Origin: Rutpela maculata
Lineage: Eukaryota > Arthropoda > Insecta > Coleoptera > Cerambycidae
Length of the DNA stretch: 64,000 bases
Direction of reading: 5' to 3'
NCBI GenBank assembly: GCA_936432065.2
Contig: OW386291.2
Coordinates: 19,879,821 to 19,943,820 of the forward strand
The notes under the pieces are model-generated. The model was not told where the DNA came from. It saw only the letters and a list, made by a program, of their open reading frames with translations, and did no database searches. Positions 12,810-23,524 of the stretch are shown here, piece by piece. Positions within the stretch are counted from its first letter, which is position 1. The number at the start of each line of letters is the position of its first letter. The position numbers and the translations under genes were made by a program.

Positions 12810-12841
<32 letters not shown>
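12810..12841 (+). repeat. (TTA)n microsatellite
   Basis: About eleven TTA units follow ATAATAAAGACG, some 150 bp after the C3 stop. This arrangement (AATAAA-like signal then (TTA)n) also marks LINE 3' ends in this window at 9483 and 27037, so a LINE fragment inserted behind the C3 gene is possible. Confidence 0.7.
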
Positions 12842-13484
12842 GTAGAAGTGAAAAGTATTGCTTGTCTGTACTTTGTCTATATAAATCTGTAACTACTGTA
12901 TTTCTATAAGTTTCTTTTCAGCTACATAGATGGGGGAAAGAGAAGGAAGTAAAAAGGAAAACGTTAAAATTATATAGGTACTTTTGCTTTCAATTTTCTA
13001 TGCCTACCTATACTGTAAAACATAGGGGAGATGGGGGTATTTGTTAATTTATTTATGTTTGTAAATGTTTTAGTTATAATTATTGTTTCCAGTGGCCCGA
13101 GAAATAGTGTCAAATATGTTAATATGCACTGGCAAATCTCTCATCATTAGACATATCAATTTTTATCATTGAAAACTATAAACTGAATCTTTTCGAGAGA
13201 ACGGTTAGTTCTACATAAAAAATTGTAATAACCTTTTCTCTGCATAATTGATTTAGCAATATTTTTTGTATAAAAAAACTTTTTTTCGTAATCCCAATGG
13301 TTACTTAGACAAATGGGAGAAAGTGTTTGCGAAGGCGGCCATTTTGTTTTTCGCGCGCAGCACTCAAGCGCACCATTTTTGAGAGTGCCAACATCGAAAG
13401 TATGTTTCTCCAAGGTCAAACAAAGAGATTGGGACCACTACCACACTTGCATCATCAAAGATCCCACGGATGTACATTTGATAG

Positions 13485-13696
13485 GAGACTATTGATTTAA
13501 TAAATAAGTGCCAAAATGAGTATCACTGCAAAGTTACTAGTTTGGTCACAGATATGCGGCGAACATGAACAATATGAGGGAAAAAATTGCCGAGACCATG
13601 GATTACCTCATTATAACATATGGGTGTTTTGCCCATATACTGAATTTGCTTTCCAACGCATTAGAAGTTACACTTCTCAAAAATCAACTTTCAATA
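13485..13696 (+). pseudogene. hAT transposase, central part
   Basis: Continues the hAT gene after the C3 insertion. Across frames it reads ETIDLINKCQNEYHCKVTSL VTDM..., then NNMREKIAETMDYLIITYGC and FAHILNLLSNALEVTLLKNQ. VTD...NM and YGC-AH-LNLL are signature blocks of hAT transposases that lack the aligned N-terminal half. Frameshifted, and cut off at 13704 by a MITE. Confidence 0.65.
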
Positions 13697-13704
13697 TATT
13701 GGAC

Positions 13705-14113
13705 CAGAGGTGTAACTATGGCAGAGCAAACCGGGAGACCAAGGGCCCCAGCCGGCGCCTGGGTGAGACCAGGTATTAGGATTAGGTATTAACCCTTTCA
13801 CTGCGGCCGCCGTAAGGCTTTGCGGATTTGTACATCTCCCGCAACTAACATATGATCACGTTCGCGGATGTGTATGTTTCCCGCATTGGTGCGCTTTAAT
13901 TGTATTCAAAATGTTACATGTAACTATTGTAAAATGTCACATTTTACAGATTTCTAAATAAATTTTGTTTTATAATGAAGTATTTATTATAAAAACATAT
14001 AAAATAGAAAACAGTGAATATATAAAAACATAAAAGAAAAGCATTTTTTTTTCTAATTAGCCAGTAGTGAAAGGGTTAAGAAAGGGGCCCCCAACAATCT
14101 AGTTACGCCACTG
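13705..14113. mobile_element. hAT-type MITE with 8-bp target duplication
   Basis: CAGAGGTGTAACTA at 13705 is the inverse of TAGTTACGCCACTG ending at 14113 (two mismatches). The flanks TATTGGAC (13697-13704) and TATAGGAC (14114-14121) form an 8-bp target duplication with one mismatch, as expected for hAT elements. A piggyBac MITE (13793-14075) has inserted into it. Confidence 0.75.
13793..14075. mobile_element. piggyBac-type MITE flanked by TTAA
   Basis: CCCTTTCACTGC at 13793 is mirrored by GTAGTGAAAGGG ending at 14075, and TTAA flanks both ends exactly (13789-13792 and 14076-14079). TTAA-CCCTTT...AAAGGG-TTAA is diagnostic for the piggyBac superfamily. At 283 bp with no frame it is non-autonomous. 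It lies 115 bp from the SAM3 exon. Confidence 0.88.
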
Positions 14114-14189
14114 TATAGGACATCCCCATTGTGAATGGTAATTTAAATTATTTTTGACAATTTGTCATGTTCTATAATCTATAACTTAC

Positions 14190-14306
14190 TTGTGTATTCT
14201 GTGTTGGTATTTGTAATGCCAGCGCCATACTGTTAGCATCAAAACTTTCATCCAACGCAATTAAAGCACCATGGACTCCTGATTCTAATAAATTATTTCC
14301 ATATTC
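14190..14306 (-). CDS. Liprin-alpha: Liprin-alpha exon: rest of SAM3
   Basis: A 117-nt (39-codon) exon after TTCTTTTTAG, ending at ACACAA|GTAAGT. It encodes EYGNNLLESGVHGALIALDE and then SMALALQIPTQNTQ, which completes SAM3. In relatives a further exon with the C-terminal tail follows; it was not recognised between here and position 1 and may lie outside the window. The intron in front is 56 bp. A hAT MITE begins 69 bp past the donor. Confidence 0.95.
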
Positions 14307-14362
14307 CTAAAAAGAACATTGTAATAAACAGAAATATACTAGCAATATAAACACGGACTTAC

Positions 14363-14519
14363 TTTTAAACCTATAGAAACCACCCATCTGATGAGGCGGT
14401 CATTACTCCAAACTAAAACATCCGATATCGTATTTTCACAGTTTTTCCTTCTATCTTCTAATAAATTTCTATCATAATTTAACCTTTTTAAACATGATAT
14501 GCCATACTGCAAACTCGTC
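14363..14519 (-). CDS. Liprin-alpha: Liprin-alpha exon: end of SAM2, start of SAM3
   Basis: A 157-nt exon with acceptor TTTTTTACAG and donor TTTAAAA|GTAAGT. It encodes R-TSLQYGISCLKRLNYDR, a charged linker, then VLVWSNDRLIRWVVSIGLK, the start of SAM3. The first base completes an Arg codon; it ends in phase 0. The next exon is only 56 bp away. Confidence 0.96.
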
Positions 14520-15654
14520 CTGTAAAAAATTAATGCAACTTCAGGTCGTCAAATGTATACAGTAGGCATCAAATATCCATGCTTAACAGAAAATGTCTAT
14601 TCAGCATTAGATTATATATACTTTCTAATAGTAACAGAACTCTTGATTTCATTTTATAAATTTGAAAAACGCAGAGACGACGAATTAAAAGTAATTTATG
14701 TTACAAAAAAGGAAGTAGTATTTGCAAAACTCGACATGTCCCATTTTGGTCCAAATTAAGGTATTTATTGCATTGGATTTGTCGCTCAACGTGCCACATT
14801 TTTATAGTCTTTAAAAGTGCAAAAGTCGACATAGTAAGGTAATAACACAAGTTTAAAACTCCCGGTCAAATCCCAGGTAGCAAGGGTACGTTATAATGAT
14901 ATCAAAATCTAGTGATTACTAGTCAAAAGACGTCAGTGGACTAAAAATTGACGACATAATGACATCTCTCATAAATGACATTAAAATGACGTGCTACATA
15001 TCACGTAATATTGTCGTCTTTTTCGGTGTTAAATTTATTTATACTTTATCAGATTACAGATTTTAAAACTCGCAAAATGGCATTTTGTTATCGTAAGCAC
15101 AGTATAAAGTTTAAAAGAATAGACCGTGCCCTGAGGGATATTTGAGTTATTATTGGAGGATAATGCATTTTAACAATATCCAAAAGAATTTTTATTCGAA
15201 AAAGTTTGCAAAGGCCCGTAGGGTTTACAACGTGTTATTGAGTCAAAATTGAAATATTTGCCTATATTATTTTCAAATATTTCATTATTTTAAGGAATTT
15301 TTTAACATACACATCAGAGAAATTTATAATTTCGTACCCGCCATTCAAAAGCCACGCTCGGTAAAGGCACAACCGATAATTAGATGATACTTATGCGCGT
15401 AGTCCATCTTGATCTTGGGTAAAAATGGTGGAAATTGAGTGTTTGTACTTTATATGTCCTGCAAGTTTTAGATCTAGTTTTTAACTGTCTGATTGTTTTA
15501 TAAAAAATAGGTATTACATTATAATTTAAAGAAAAAGTGTTTTAAACAGTTCTTTTAATAGTGTTTTAAAACACCCATGTTTTTTGTGCAGTGTTAAATA
15601 TATTTTATGACAATGTTTAAAACATTTTGTTTCATAACAATCCAACCATGTATA

Positions 15655-18055
15655 CAAGAAATATCAAACAGGATATTAAAAATGACCCATGGACTTATGT
15701 ACGAACTAAAAGTAGTAACTCTAATGTTGCAAACAGATTCTTTTATAAAGATGAATACCTTGAAAATGATCAAAATATTGCCAACACATTGGGAATAAAA
15801 GATGTGACTGAGAGTGAAATCCAAATAGCAATTAAATCGCTGAAACCGAAAACTTCTCCTGGAGTAGACCGCTTGCCAAGTTATTTGTTTAAGGCCTATG
15901 ATAACATTCTAGCAAGCCCACTAAAAATAATTTTTGAGTCTTCCCTAAGAGCAAGCATATTTCCTAGCCAATTTAAAAGTGGAAGAGTTACTCCTATACA
16001 TAAGTCTGGTAACACTAGTTTAATAATAAATTATCGTGCCATCACAGTATTGTCAGCTCCGTCTAAAATCTTTGAGCGTGTAATTTATAATAGAATATAT
16101 GCACACGTCTCACAAGTAATCTTAGCAGAACAACATGGCTTTATCAGGCAAAAATCAACTGTTACCAACTTGTGTGTGTTTGGTGACTATGTATCAAGTC
16201 ACATTAAATCCTCACAAATAGACTCCTTTTATGACCTAGCGAAAGCTTTTGATAGGGTTAATCACAATATTTTGTCAAAAAAATTAAAAGGCTATGCCTT
16301 TGATAACACAGGCCCACAAGAAAAAAAAAGTTGTCTGCGCCGGGGTACTGACTATACCTATTCCTTGTATTTTGAGCCGCTGAACACGAATCTGACCTTA
16401 GTTTTTTCCCTATACGTCAGGTTTTTTTTTTTAACAGCAAATAAATATATAAATATTACGATTCAACAGACTTTTTTTGCTGTTAAAAAAAAACAGACGT
16501 GTTGGGGAAAAACTAAGGTCAGATTCGTATTCAGCGGCTCAAAATACAAGGGATAGGTGTGGTCAGTACCCCCGCGCAGACCACTTTTTTTGGTTGCTAC
16601 TGTGCCACACTCAGTGTGGCACAATCTCACGCAAAAAAAGTCATCTGCGCGGGGGTACTGACCACACCTATCCCTTGTATTTTGAGCCGCTGAACACGAA
16701 TCTGATCTTAGTTTTTCCCCAGCAGGTTTTTCTTTTAACAGCAAATAAATATATAAATATTAGACTTTTTTGCTTAAAAAAAAAACCTGACGTATAGGGA
16801 AAAAACTAAGGTCAGATTCGTGTTCAACGGGTCAAAATACAAGGGATAAGTATGGTCAATACCCCGGCGCAGACAACTTTTCTTTTTTGTGGGCCTGTGT
16901 AATGAATTAATAGAACATTTACACTGCTATCTCACTAATCGAACTCAATTTGTTAAGTACTCTCAGTTCTTGCTCTATGCAGATGATTTTAAAGCATATC
17001 GAGTAATCGAAACCACAGAAGATGTTGATAAGTTAAGTTACAGAAAGATATTGAAGGAGTAACAGACTTCTGTCAAGACAACGACCTGGCCTTAAATGAA
17101 TCTAAATGCAAGATAATTTCCTATTCACGAGAACAGGATCATATATCTACCAATGATGGCATTGGTAGATATATGATTAAAGGCATAGGAATTGAGACCC
17201 TACATGAAATTAAAGACCTAGGTGTAGTTTTTACTAAGACATTCTCTTTTAATAACCACACTGAAAAACTAACTGCTGAATGTTACCGAAGACTTGGCTT
17301 TGTTCTTCGAACATGTCATGACTTTACACACAATATGTGTATATTGCTTTTCAATTCCTATGTGCGCTCAAAATTGGAATATTGTGCTATCATATGAAGA
17401 CCTAGGACTCTCACTTACACCGAAATGATAGAAAAGGTGCAAAAAAGATTTTTAAGAACATTATACTCAAAAAGGTATGGAACCTGGCCTCTTTTTGTGT
17501 CATACGAAAATCAAAGAATTGAGTTCAATATACCTATGTTAAGCCAACGTCGAAAGCAGACACAGGTCCTCTTTATACATGACGTTTTACAAAATAACTT
17601 AAATGTATCAGATATATTATATTCGATCAACATAAATGTACCTGATGTTAGATTAAGACGCAGAGATCTTGTTTTTAAATTGTTCAATCTAAACTCGCCC
17701 ACTGAAAACTGTCTAAGAATGGTGACTGAAATTGTGAGGGACCATTGATGTAGACATTTTTACGATCAGTAGAAATAAACTGGTGTTAAAAATTAATTGA
17801 AATGAATGTAAAATAAGGCTGATTGCTACTTCTGTGATATTTGTTTACTTTATATGATATACCTACTAGATTTTATATTTACATTTTTTATATTTTAGCT
17901 GTTATATTTTGTATCTATGTATATCTTTATTGTACTTTTACATACATGAAGGTGCCACATCAAATGTGTCGACACCTATGGCTACTGTGTATATGTAATT
18001 GGAAATTGTTTCGGTATATATGCAGTATAAATCAAATAAATAAGTAAATAAATAA
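15655..18055 (+). mobile_element. LINE (jockey/CR1-type) reverse transcriptase, 5'-truncated, interrupted
   Basis: The frame from 15655 encodes a LINE reverse transcriptase: IQIAIKSLKPKTSPGVDRLP, FKSGRVTPIHKSGN, IINYRAITVLSAPSKIFERV, AEQHGFIRQKSTVTNL and FYDLAKAFDRVNH. A palindromic MITE interrupts it at 16307-16899. It resumes NELIEHLHCYLTNRTQFVKY, then FLLYADDFKAYR (the catalytic YADD), later FNSYVRSKLEYCAIIW and IEKVQKRFLRTLY, ending RDH-stop at 17748. The 3' UTR ends in an AAATAAATAAG-type tail at about 18030-18055. Comparison with copy 2 of the host element (15650 against 42425) shows the empty site, so both ends are fixed to within a few bases. An internal deletion and stops near 16960-17080 show it is dead. 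Confidence 0.88.
16307..16899. mobile_element. Compound palindromic MITE with TAA target duplication
   Basis: CACAGGCCCACAA at 16307 mirrors TTGTGGGCCTGTG ending at 16899, and TAA flanks both ends (16304-16306 and 16900-16902). Inside are two successive palindromes (about 16330-16590 and 16640-16870) built from the same units, including GCCGCTGAACACGAATCTGA at 16377 and 16687 and its complement at 16521 and 16813. Removing the element and one TAA leaves the LINE reading frame continuous (AFDNELIEHL). A related element lies at 31510. Confidence 0.85.
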
Positions 18056-18329
18056 GTATAATATAAATTGATCTATTGTAACATATTTTTTAAATTTATG
18101 TACAATTTTAACTACTAGTAGTTTTATATGTTCCTATTACTAAAAACCTGTAGGGGAATTACCAAATATAACTTGAAACAGATGTCAAATTAACGTCTAG
18201 CATAAGACGTCATTCGTCTGAGACATTAGGAAGTCATATTCACGATTCATTTACGTCATCTAACTCATCATTTCTCGTCACTCATTGACCATTTTTTCAC
18301 GTCATTTTCACGTGCCTTTACTACCTGGG

Positions 18330-19221
18330 ATGTAAAATACGACATGGGAACCGGGCATTTAGACGCAAAATATGACATATCCAGCAGAGCCAAACAATTG
18401 TATTCAATATGGCTGCAGTACAATAAATAACAAGTTGTAGTTAGAAATTGTATATTTGCGACATATCCATTACAGGAAATATTCCAAATGCAAAGTGTGA
18501 CATCCAGCAATCAAGTGCAAAAACCAACATAATTATTTTACTTGTTTTTGTAAGAAAAAAAGTCCTAGTCAAAATCAATAGCACAAGTTTAAAAAGGTTT
18601 CTAAACAGCATCCCTTAATCATGTCAAAATGTGATAGGTACAACTCTAAATATATTGTTTCCTACAAATTTCTGCAATTTTTATAAAATTGTATAACGTG
18701 GACATGTCCAGTTTTGCATCTGTACTCCTTATTTACCAGTCGAGGACAGAGTTTAATCACGAGCACAGAGAGGACAGCAATAGAGTCTGAGACCGGTGAA
18801 AACTTACTTCCCGAGTTGCATATTACAAAAAATTAAAAATATTGGGTTTTAATTTTTTATGCTTTGACTTGTTTATTTCTGACATACTAGTTATCCGTTA
18901 TCCATGAACGTGTATAACAGAGACATATGGATATTCTAGTTATCTTTGGTTATAGATGACGTTAACAATCAATACGTGAAATTTTGTAAAAACTTTAATC
19001 CACTGTTAAAATGGGTGTTTTGGGGATCGACAGCCAAAATACCTTGTTTTCTTCTCTTTTGCATTGATTTTATTATCCGTTATGAAAGCAACAGTTTTTT
19101 CTTATTCGGCATGTGACAAATAAAACTAATGCAAGTGACAAAACCTTGAGTTTACTTATTATAACTATTGTCCAATTTCTGTTTTTAATCGATGCAATAA
19201 ATTAAAAAAAGGAAAACTTAC
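18330..19221. other. Liprin-alpha intron, nothing recognised
   Basis: AT-rich intron sequence between the GACGTC-rich element and the SAM exon. No repeat pair, tandem array or coding motif was noticed. Confidence 0.4.
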
Positions 19222-19680
19222 CTGTGAAAACTATCGACCATTTTCAACTGGCCTCTTAAATCTTTCTTTGTAAGATGGTCTAACATCCTGGCATCTACCA
19301 GACATTCCATAAAAGTTGTTCTATACTGTGGAAGACCTAAGGCGGGTAACCATGAGTTTCCAATCCACTCGTGGTTCATATCACCAAATGCCAAAGTCGT
19401 CCTAGAAGTCTTTGGTGCCGAGGGCGACGTAAGCGATACCATCTCCTGAATTGCCAGTCTTAGTTTTAATCGGTGCAAGGGATTACTTATACCTATTTCT
19501 CTTTGGATTTCAGTGTCACTTAGAGCACTCATAATTGCACCAGATTTGACGTTGGCTCGACATGCCGCAACATACCAAGCGGGCATACCGACCCACAGCT
19601 CCAACCAGGCCACTATGGTTGGTCCGTTCCATAAGGCGAATGGAGTACCGGCTTTCATTGCTTCCGCCAGTAGTTCGTGT
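19222..19680 (-). CDS. Liprin-alpha: Liprin-alpha exon: SAM1 and most of SAM2
   Basis: A 459-nt exon runs from GATTACAG to ACAG|GTAAGT. It starts with HELLAEAMKAGTPFALWNGP, passes through SAM1 (VAWLELWVGMPAWYVAACRA, then SALSDTEIQREIGISNPLHR) and the linker LTSPSAPKTSRTTLAFGDMN, and enters SAM2 (HEWIGNSWLPALGLPQYR, then MECLVDARMLDHLTKKDLRG). This is the best conserved part of liprin-alpha and identifies the gene. One base completes a Lys codon; two bases of an Arg codon remain at the end. The region contacts partners such as CASK or liprin-beta in vertebrates (family knowledge). Confidence 0.98.
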
Positions 19681-20636
19681 CTGTAATCACGCTCCCTTTA
19701 GGAAAAATTTGATAATTAATAACACACACCTCTCGAAACCTTGGAAACTTTTTGGTTCTTATTCAAATTTCAAATTTAATTTGTGACTTTTGCAATGGTC
19801 TGTTTTTCATTTCTCAATTTTATAAAATTATTCAATGTAGCATCATGAGGTGGTGTTGTCAAAAATTTGTTAATTAAATCGTTAAAAAGTGAAAGATGAA
19901 AGTGCGTAAGTTTAAGCTCTATGTTAATAATTGCAATTTGCGATAGGCTGTGAGGTTTTCCACTAAATATAAGCAAGAGGTTATTTTAGCGAACAGACCA
20001 AATTAGTAAAACATTATAACAGATTATTACATTTAAAAGGATAACAAAAATACTTTGATTTCCTTCTCTTGCTGTCACACTCAATTTACGAACTTGTCGT
20101 TGCTGTTCTCTTTTGACATTCCCATTGTAGTTCAAAGATGAAACATACAAAACATTGACTGTTATTTATATCTTACATTGATATTGCCATTTCCCACCAC
20201 TGAAAGCAAAGTGTTTTGGCACACGATTAATTGATAAAAGTTTATTCATTTTCATGAAAATTTGATTGTAATATGAGTTCCAATTGAACACACATGCGAT
20301 GAATAGTAAAATTTATAAATGATTCATTTCTGTAAACTGGAACGTAACTTCAAACCGGAACGTCAAACTTGAATGGCAACATTAAAGTTTGTAAATTTAG
20401 TGTAATATAATGACCATTATTTACAAAACCCATAACAAAGCTTTTAAGGACAAATTGTTTTAAAATCTGACACTGTTGTATAAACCCAAGCAAGTGTGAT
20501 TAATATATTTTACATTTAGTTCAGAAATTAAAAAAAAAACTGATGATTTTCATGATTTTGATATTTTTCAATGCATTTTTTAATATGCAGTTACGCTAAC
20601 AGTAACTTTTTAAAAACCAATAAATTATCTACTATA
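19681..20636. other. Liprin-alpha intron, nothing recognised
   Basis: AT-rich intron. Short unrecognised frames only. No inverted repeat noticed before the element that starts at 20637. Confidence 0.4.
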
Positions 20637-20906
20637 CCGGGTGCCACAGGCTAGTGGCTCTCCCCTATATTTCCTTTACTTTTTAACTTATCCATTTGAC
20701 AATCGGGGTGCATAAACTAACTGTAGAAATGGATTTTTGGACATAAAGAACGGTATGAGACCATTTCCAGTTTACCCGGAAATGATCGCAACTTTCGATT
20801 TTTAAAAAGAACACCCTGTATATTTTTACATATTTCGATTCAAAACAACATTCTGAGTATATCATGAGATTTTCGCGAATTTTTGAGTCGATGTTCAGTT
20901 TTTTTA

Positions 20907-22014
20907 TAGTCCAGTCCTATTTCCCGTATAATTTTGCCAAACAGCACCAATTTTCATAAAAATTTGGATTTGAAAAAATTTGAGCTTGAAGTGAAAAGAG
21001 CATTTTTGTAATCTTGAAAAAATTGCCATTTCTTCAAAATAACTCAAAAACTATTAATGATACTCAAAATTTTGTAGAGTACAAAATTGTAGGTTTTGCT
21101 TTTCTGAAAATTTTCTTTTTTGGATAAAACATGAGTAAGATATGGCCGTTTAAAGTTTGCATATGTTCGTAAATAGTAACTTGTTCAAGCCCTTTCAGTT
21201 CAAACCCTTTCAAAAATAAGGGCTGAAAGAGAATTAAATTATATGAGCTTATAGCTCTTGAAAAAACCTACAAAATGATTTTTTGAAGGACTTGATAGCT
21301 TAAAAACTAAGCGAGTTATGAGTAAAAAACCAATCACATATTTTTGCAGATATCAGAACACGTATAATGGAGCATTGATAAATACACATTATAGCTATAT
21401 TTAGGCACAGCATACTTACACCTATTCATAAAAAACAAAAATAAAGGTTTTTTCAAGCACTTCAAAAAAGGTTCCATGAGTTTCCCCGAAAATGCATTGT
21501 TTTTTGGCAACTTCACGTTGAAACTTTCAATTTTGGCGTTTGACGAATAAGAACCAACTTTCAACAAGCTATTACTCCGTTTGTATTGGGACTACAGACA
21601 CCATAAACCCACCATTCTTTTTGTTTTTTTATAAGCTACATTTTTACTAAGAATGATTTTTTCGATAAAATACTTACTTTTTGAGTTATTCGCGAAAAAC
21701 CGTCTGAAAATGTGGGTTTATTGGTTGAAAAATTGACACTTTCACTCGCGAATAAGTCGAAAAGTACTGACTTTCAGAAAAAACTTTATAGAACAAAAGT
21801 TTCTTAGAATTAGTCAATCTATCCATTCCCAGACTTATTTTCAATGAGAAATTTTTCACCCCCGAGAAGGGGTGGCATCCACCCCTAGAGTGAAAGCAAC
21901 CCCCGGTACAGGGTCAACTTTGGAGTAGAACCTAAATCCAAATTTTTGTGCAAATCGGTGCTGTTTGGCAAAATTATACAGTACCGCCGTATTTTACCTT
22001 CAATGACTGGACTA
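20907..22014. mobile_element. TAGTCCAGTC long-TIR element A, TTA target duplication
   Basis: TAGTCCAGTC at 20907 mirrors GACTGGACTA ending at 22014, with TTA on each outer side (20904-20906 and 22015-22017). The arms match further in: GTATAATTTTGCCAAACAGC at 20925 against its near-exact mirror at 21960-21980. No gene recognised. Same family as elements at 26371-30352 and 44282-45226. Confidence 0.78.
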
Positions 22015-22034
22015 TTAAGCATTTTAAGACATTC

Positions 22035-22664
22035 GGCAGGTAAAGTCCAAGAGAAAAATATAATTTTTCGTTTAATTTCATTAATAACTATTTACGAAGC
22101 CTCCAAAATTGAACGAACCACTTTTTTTATCGATTTTTTTTTTCAAATGGGAAGGTGGTGGTTCAATAAATTAGATTTTTTTCTGAATTCATTGATATCC
22201 TTTTCAAATCTATGCTATTTGTTTTTCTATTTTATTAAATTTATTCAAAAATAAAAAATTACTTTCAGTATAATTTTTCTTGAACTGTAACGTAGTTGCC
22301 TTTGCAAAAATCATGTCTAATAATGAAATGTGAATAACTACCTTTTGGTTTTCTCTTTTGTTTCTTATAGGTATAAGTACTAGTGCAGAGTATAAGGATC
22401 AATAAAAATTATTCTGGCAGTGATTTTTTATTTTTAAATAAATTTAATAAAATAGAAAAACAAATAGCATAGATTTGAAACGGATATCAATGAATTCAGA
22501 AAAAAATCTATAATTTATTGAACACTAGGAGCCACCACCTTCCCATTTGAAAAAATAAAAATTTTCGATAAAAAAGTGATTTGTTCAATTTTGGAGGCTT
22601 CGTAAATAGTTATTAATGAAACTAAACGAAAAAAATTATATTTTTCCCTTTGACTTTACCTGCC
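22035..22664. repeat. Palindromic element
   Basis: GGCAGGTAAAGTC at 22035 mirrors GACTTTACCTGCC ending at 22664, and the arms (about 225 bp each) remain inverted copies through CAAATAGCATAGATTTGAAA (mirror at about 22203-22222). The loop is about 22260-22415. No coding capacity. Sits in the core of the 20637-23518 element. Confidence 0.75.
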
Positions 22665-22940
22665 ATAGAATAAATTTTGGTATTCTAAAGCACTCTAGAC
22701 GAATGTCTAAGAAAACTGATCGACTCAAAAATTCGCGAAAATCTCATGGTATACTCAGAATGTTGTCTTAAATCCAAATATATAAAAATATACAGTGTGT
22801 TCCGTTTAAAAATCGAAATGTGGTCATTTCTGGGTAAACCGGAAATGCTCTCAACCGTTTTTTATGTCCAAAAATCCATTTCTACAGGTAGTTTATGCAC
22901 CCCAAATTTCAAATGGATAAGTTAAAAAATAAAGGAAATA

Positions 22941-23482
22941 GAGATATATGGCATAGTCACATAACGGCATTCGCTATTACAGGATCGCGTTATTTGACAT
23001 CTAAGCATGCGCACCTTTAATCTGCGTTAAGGCATGCTGTAATAACTTAGCGCCTGACGTAATTTCGGTACGTTTAGCGAACGTCGAGTAAACGACGTTA
23101 TCCTCATCTCGGTGAAAATCGGGAAGCCCAAGATTTGTAGAGTATAAATCTTGAAATCAGCCGATCTGTATTTATGTCATTTGTCAGTTCGTTCCGGGTT
23201 CGTTCGTTATTTTGTTTATACATTTTTGAGGTTACGTTGATCATTTTAATATATTTGAGGTTTATTTGCTACTTTTTTTTCAATTTTAGAGAAAAGATAG
23301 GAAATTAGTTTATTTATTCAGTTTTAATTAAGTCTATTATTAATAAATCGATTGAAGAAGATAACGTATACGCTAGAATGGAACTGCAGTGCAATAAGTC
23401 TAAAACAAAGCCTCGTTATTTGCATCAATAACGTAACGTAATTAGCGAACGTCGTGCTGTATCACTGACTGCCATATCTCTC
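22941..23482. mobile_element. TA-flanked 542-bp element, GAGATAT-GGC termini
   Basis: GAGATATATGGC at 22941 mirrors GCCATATCTCTC ending at 23482 (slightly imperfect), with TA on both sides. It interrupts the right arm of the 20637-23518 element: joining the two sides restores the text mirrored at 20665-20690. Interior carries several AACGTCG/CGACGTT words. No frame of interest. Confidence 0.65.
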
Positions 23483-23524
23483 TAATATAGGGGGGAGCCA
23501 CTAACCTGTGGCACCCGGTATATG

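Larger units (their letters stand above)
10786..13466 (+). mobile_element. C3 element: long-TIR DNA transposon inside hAT gene (Academ-like)
   Basis: Left arm about 10786-11050 and right arm about 13190-13466 are inverted copies. Anchors: TTGATGATGCAAGTGTGG near 10793 and its mirror near 13443; AAACAAAATGGCCGCC at 10897 and GGCGGCCATTTTGTTT at 13335. Between the arms lies the C3 nuclease pseudogene and a (TTA)n tract. The element separates two halves of a hAT transposase. No convincing target duplication could be read at its edges. Confidence 0.75.
14872..18329. mobile_element. GACGTC-rich DNA element, copy 1 (carries LINE and MITE)
   Basis: Starts CCCAGGTAGCAAGGGTACG and ends CGTGCCTTTACTACCTGGG, an imperfect terminal inverted repeat. 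Both ends carry many scattered GACGT/ACGTC words (for example 14930, 14951, 14991, 18195, 18209, 18256, 18299). The same left end occurs at 38666, the same right end at 42560-42680, and the same interior (15145-15470) at 40840-41160. No transposase frame was found in this copy. A LINE has inserted at about 15655. Confidence 0.7.
20637..23518. mobile_element. TA-flanked DNA element, CCGGGTGCCACAGG termini, with nested elements
   Basis: CCGGGTGCCACAGGCTAGTG at 20637 mirrors CACTAACCTGTGGCACCCGG ending at 23518; TA flanks both ends (20635-20636 and 23519-23520). The inverted arms continue for about 270 bp (left to 20905; right from about 22690, itself interrupted). The core is filled by three other inverted-repeat elements (20907-22014, 22035-22664, 22941-23482). 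No transposase frame remains. Confidence 0.75.

Noticed and set aside
16463..16797. Frames with repeated AAQNTRDRCGQYPRAD on both strands
   Set aside because: Produced by the double palindrome of the MITE at 16307-16899.
20637..23518. Considering the outer element as a single palindrome
   Set aside because: Each internal layer has its own termini and most have their own target duplications, so nesting explains it better.
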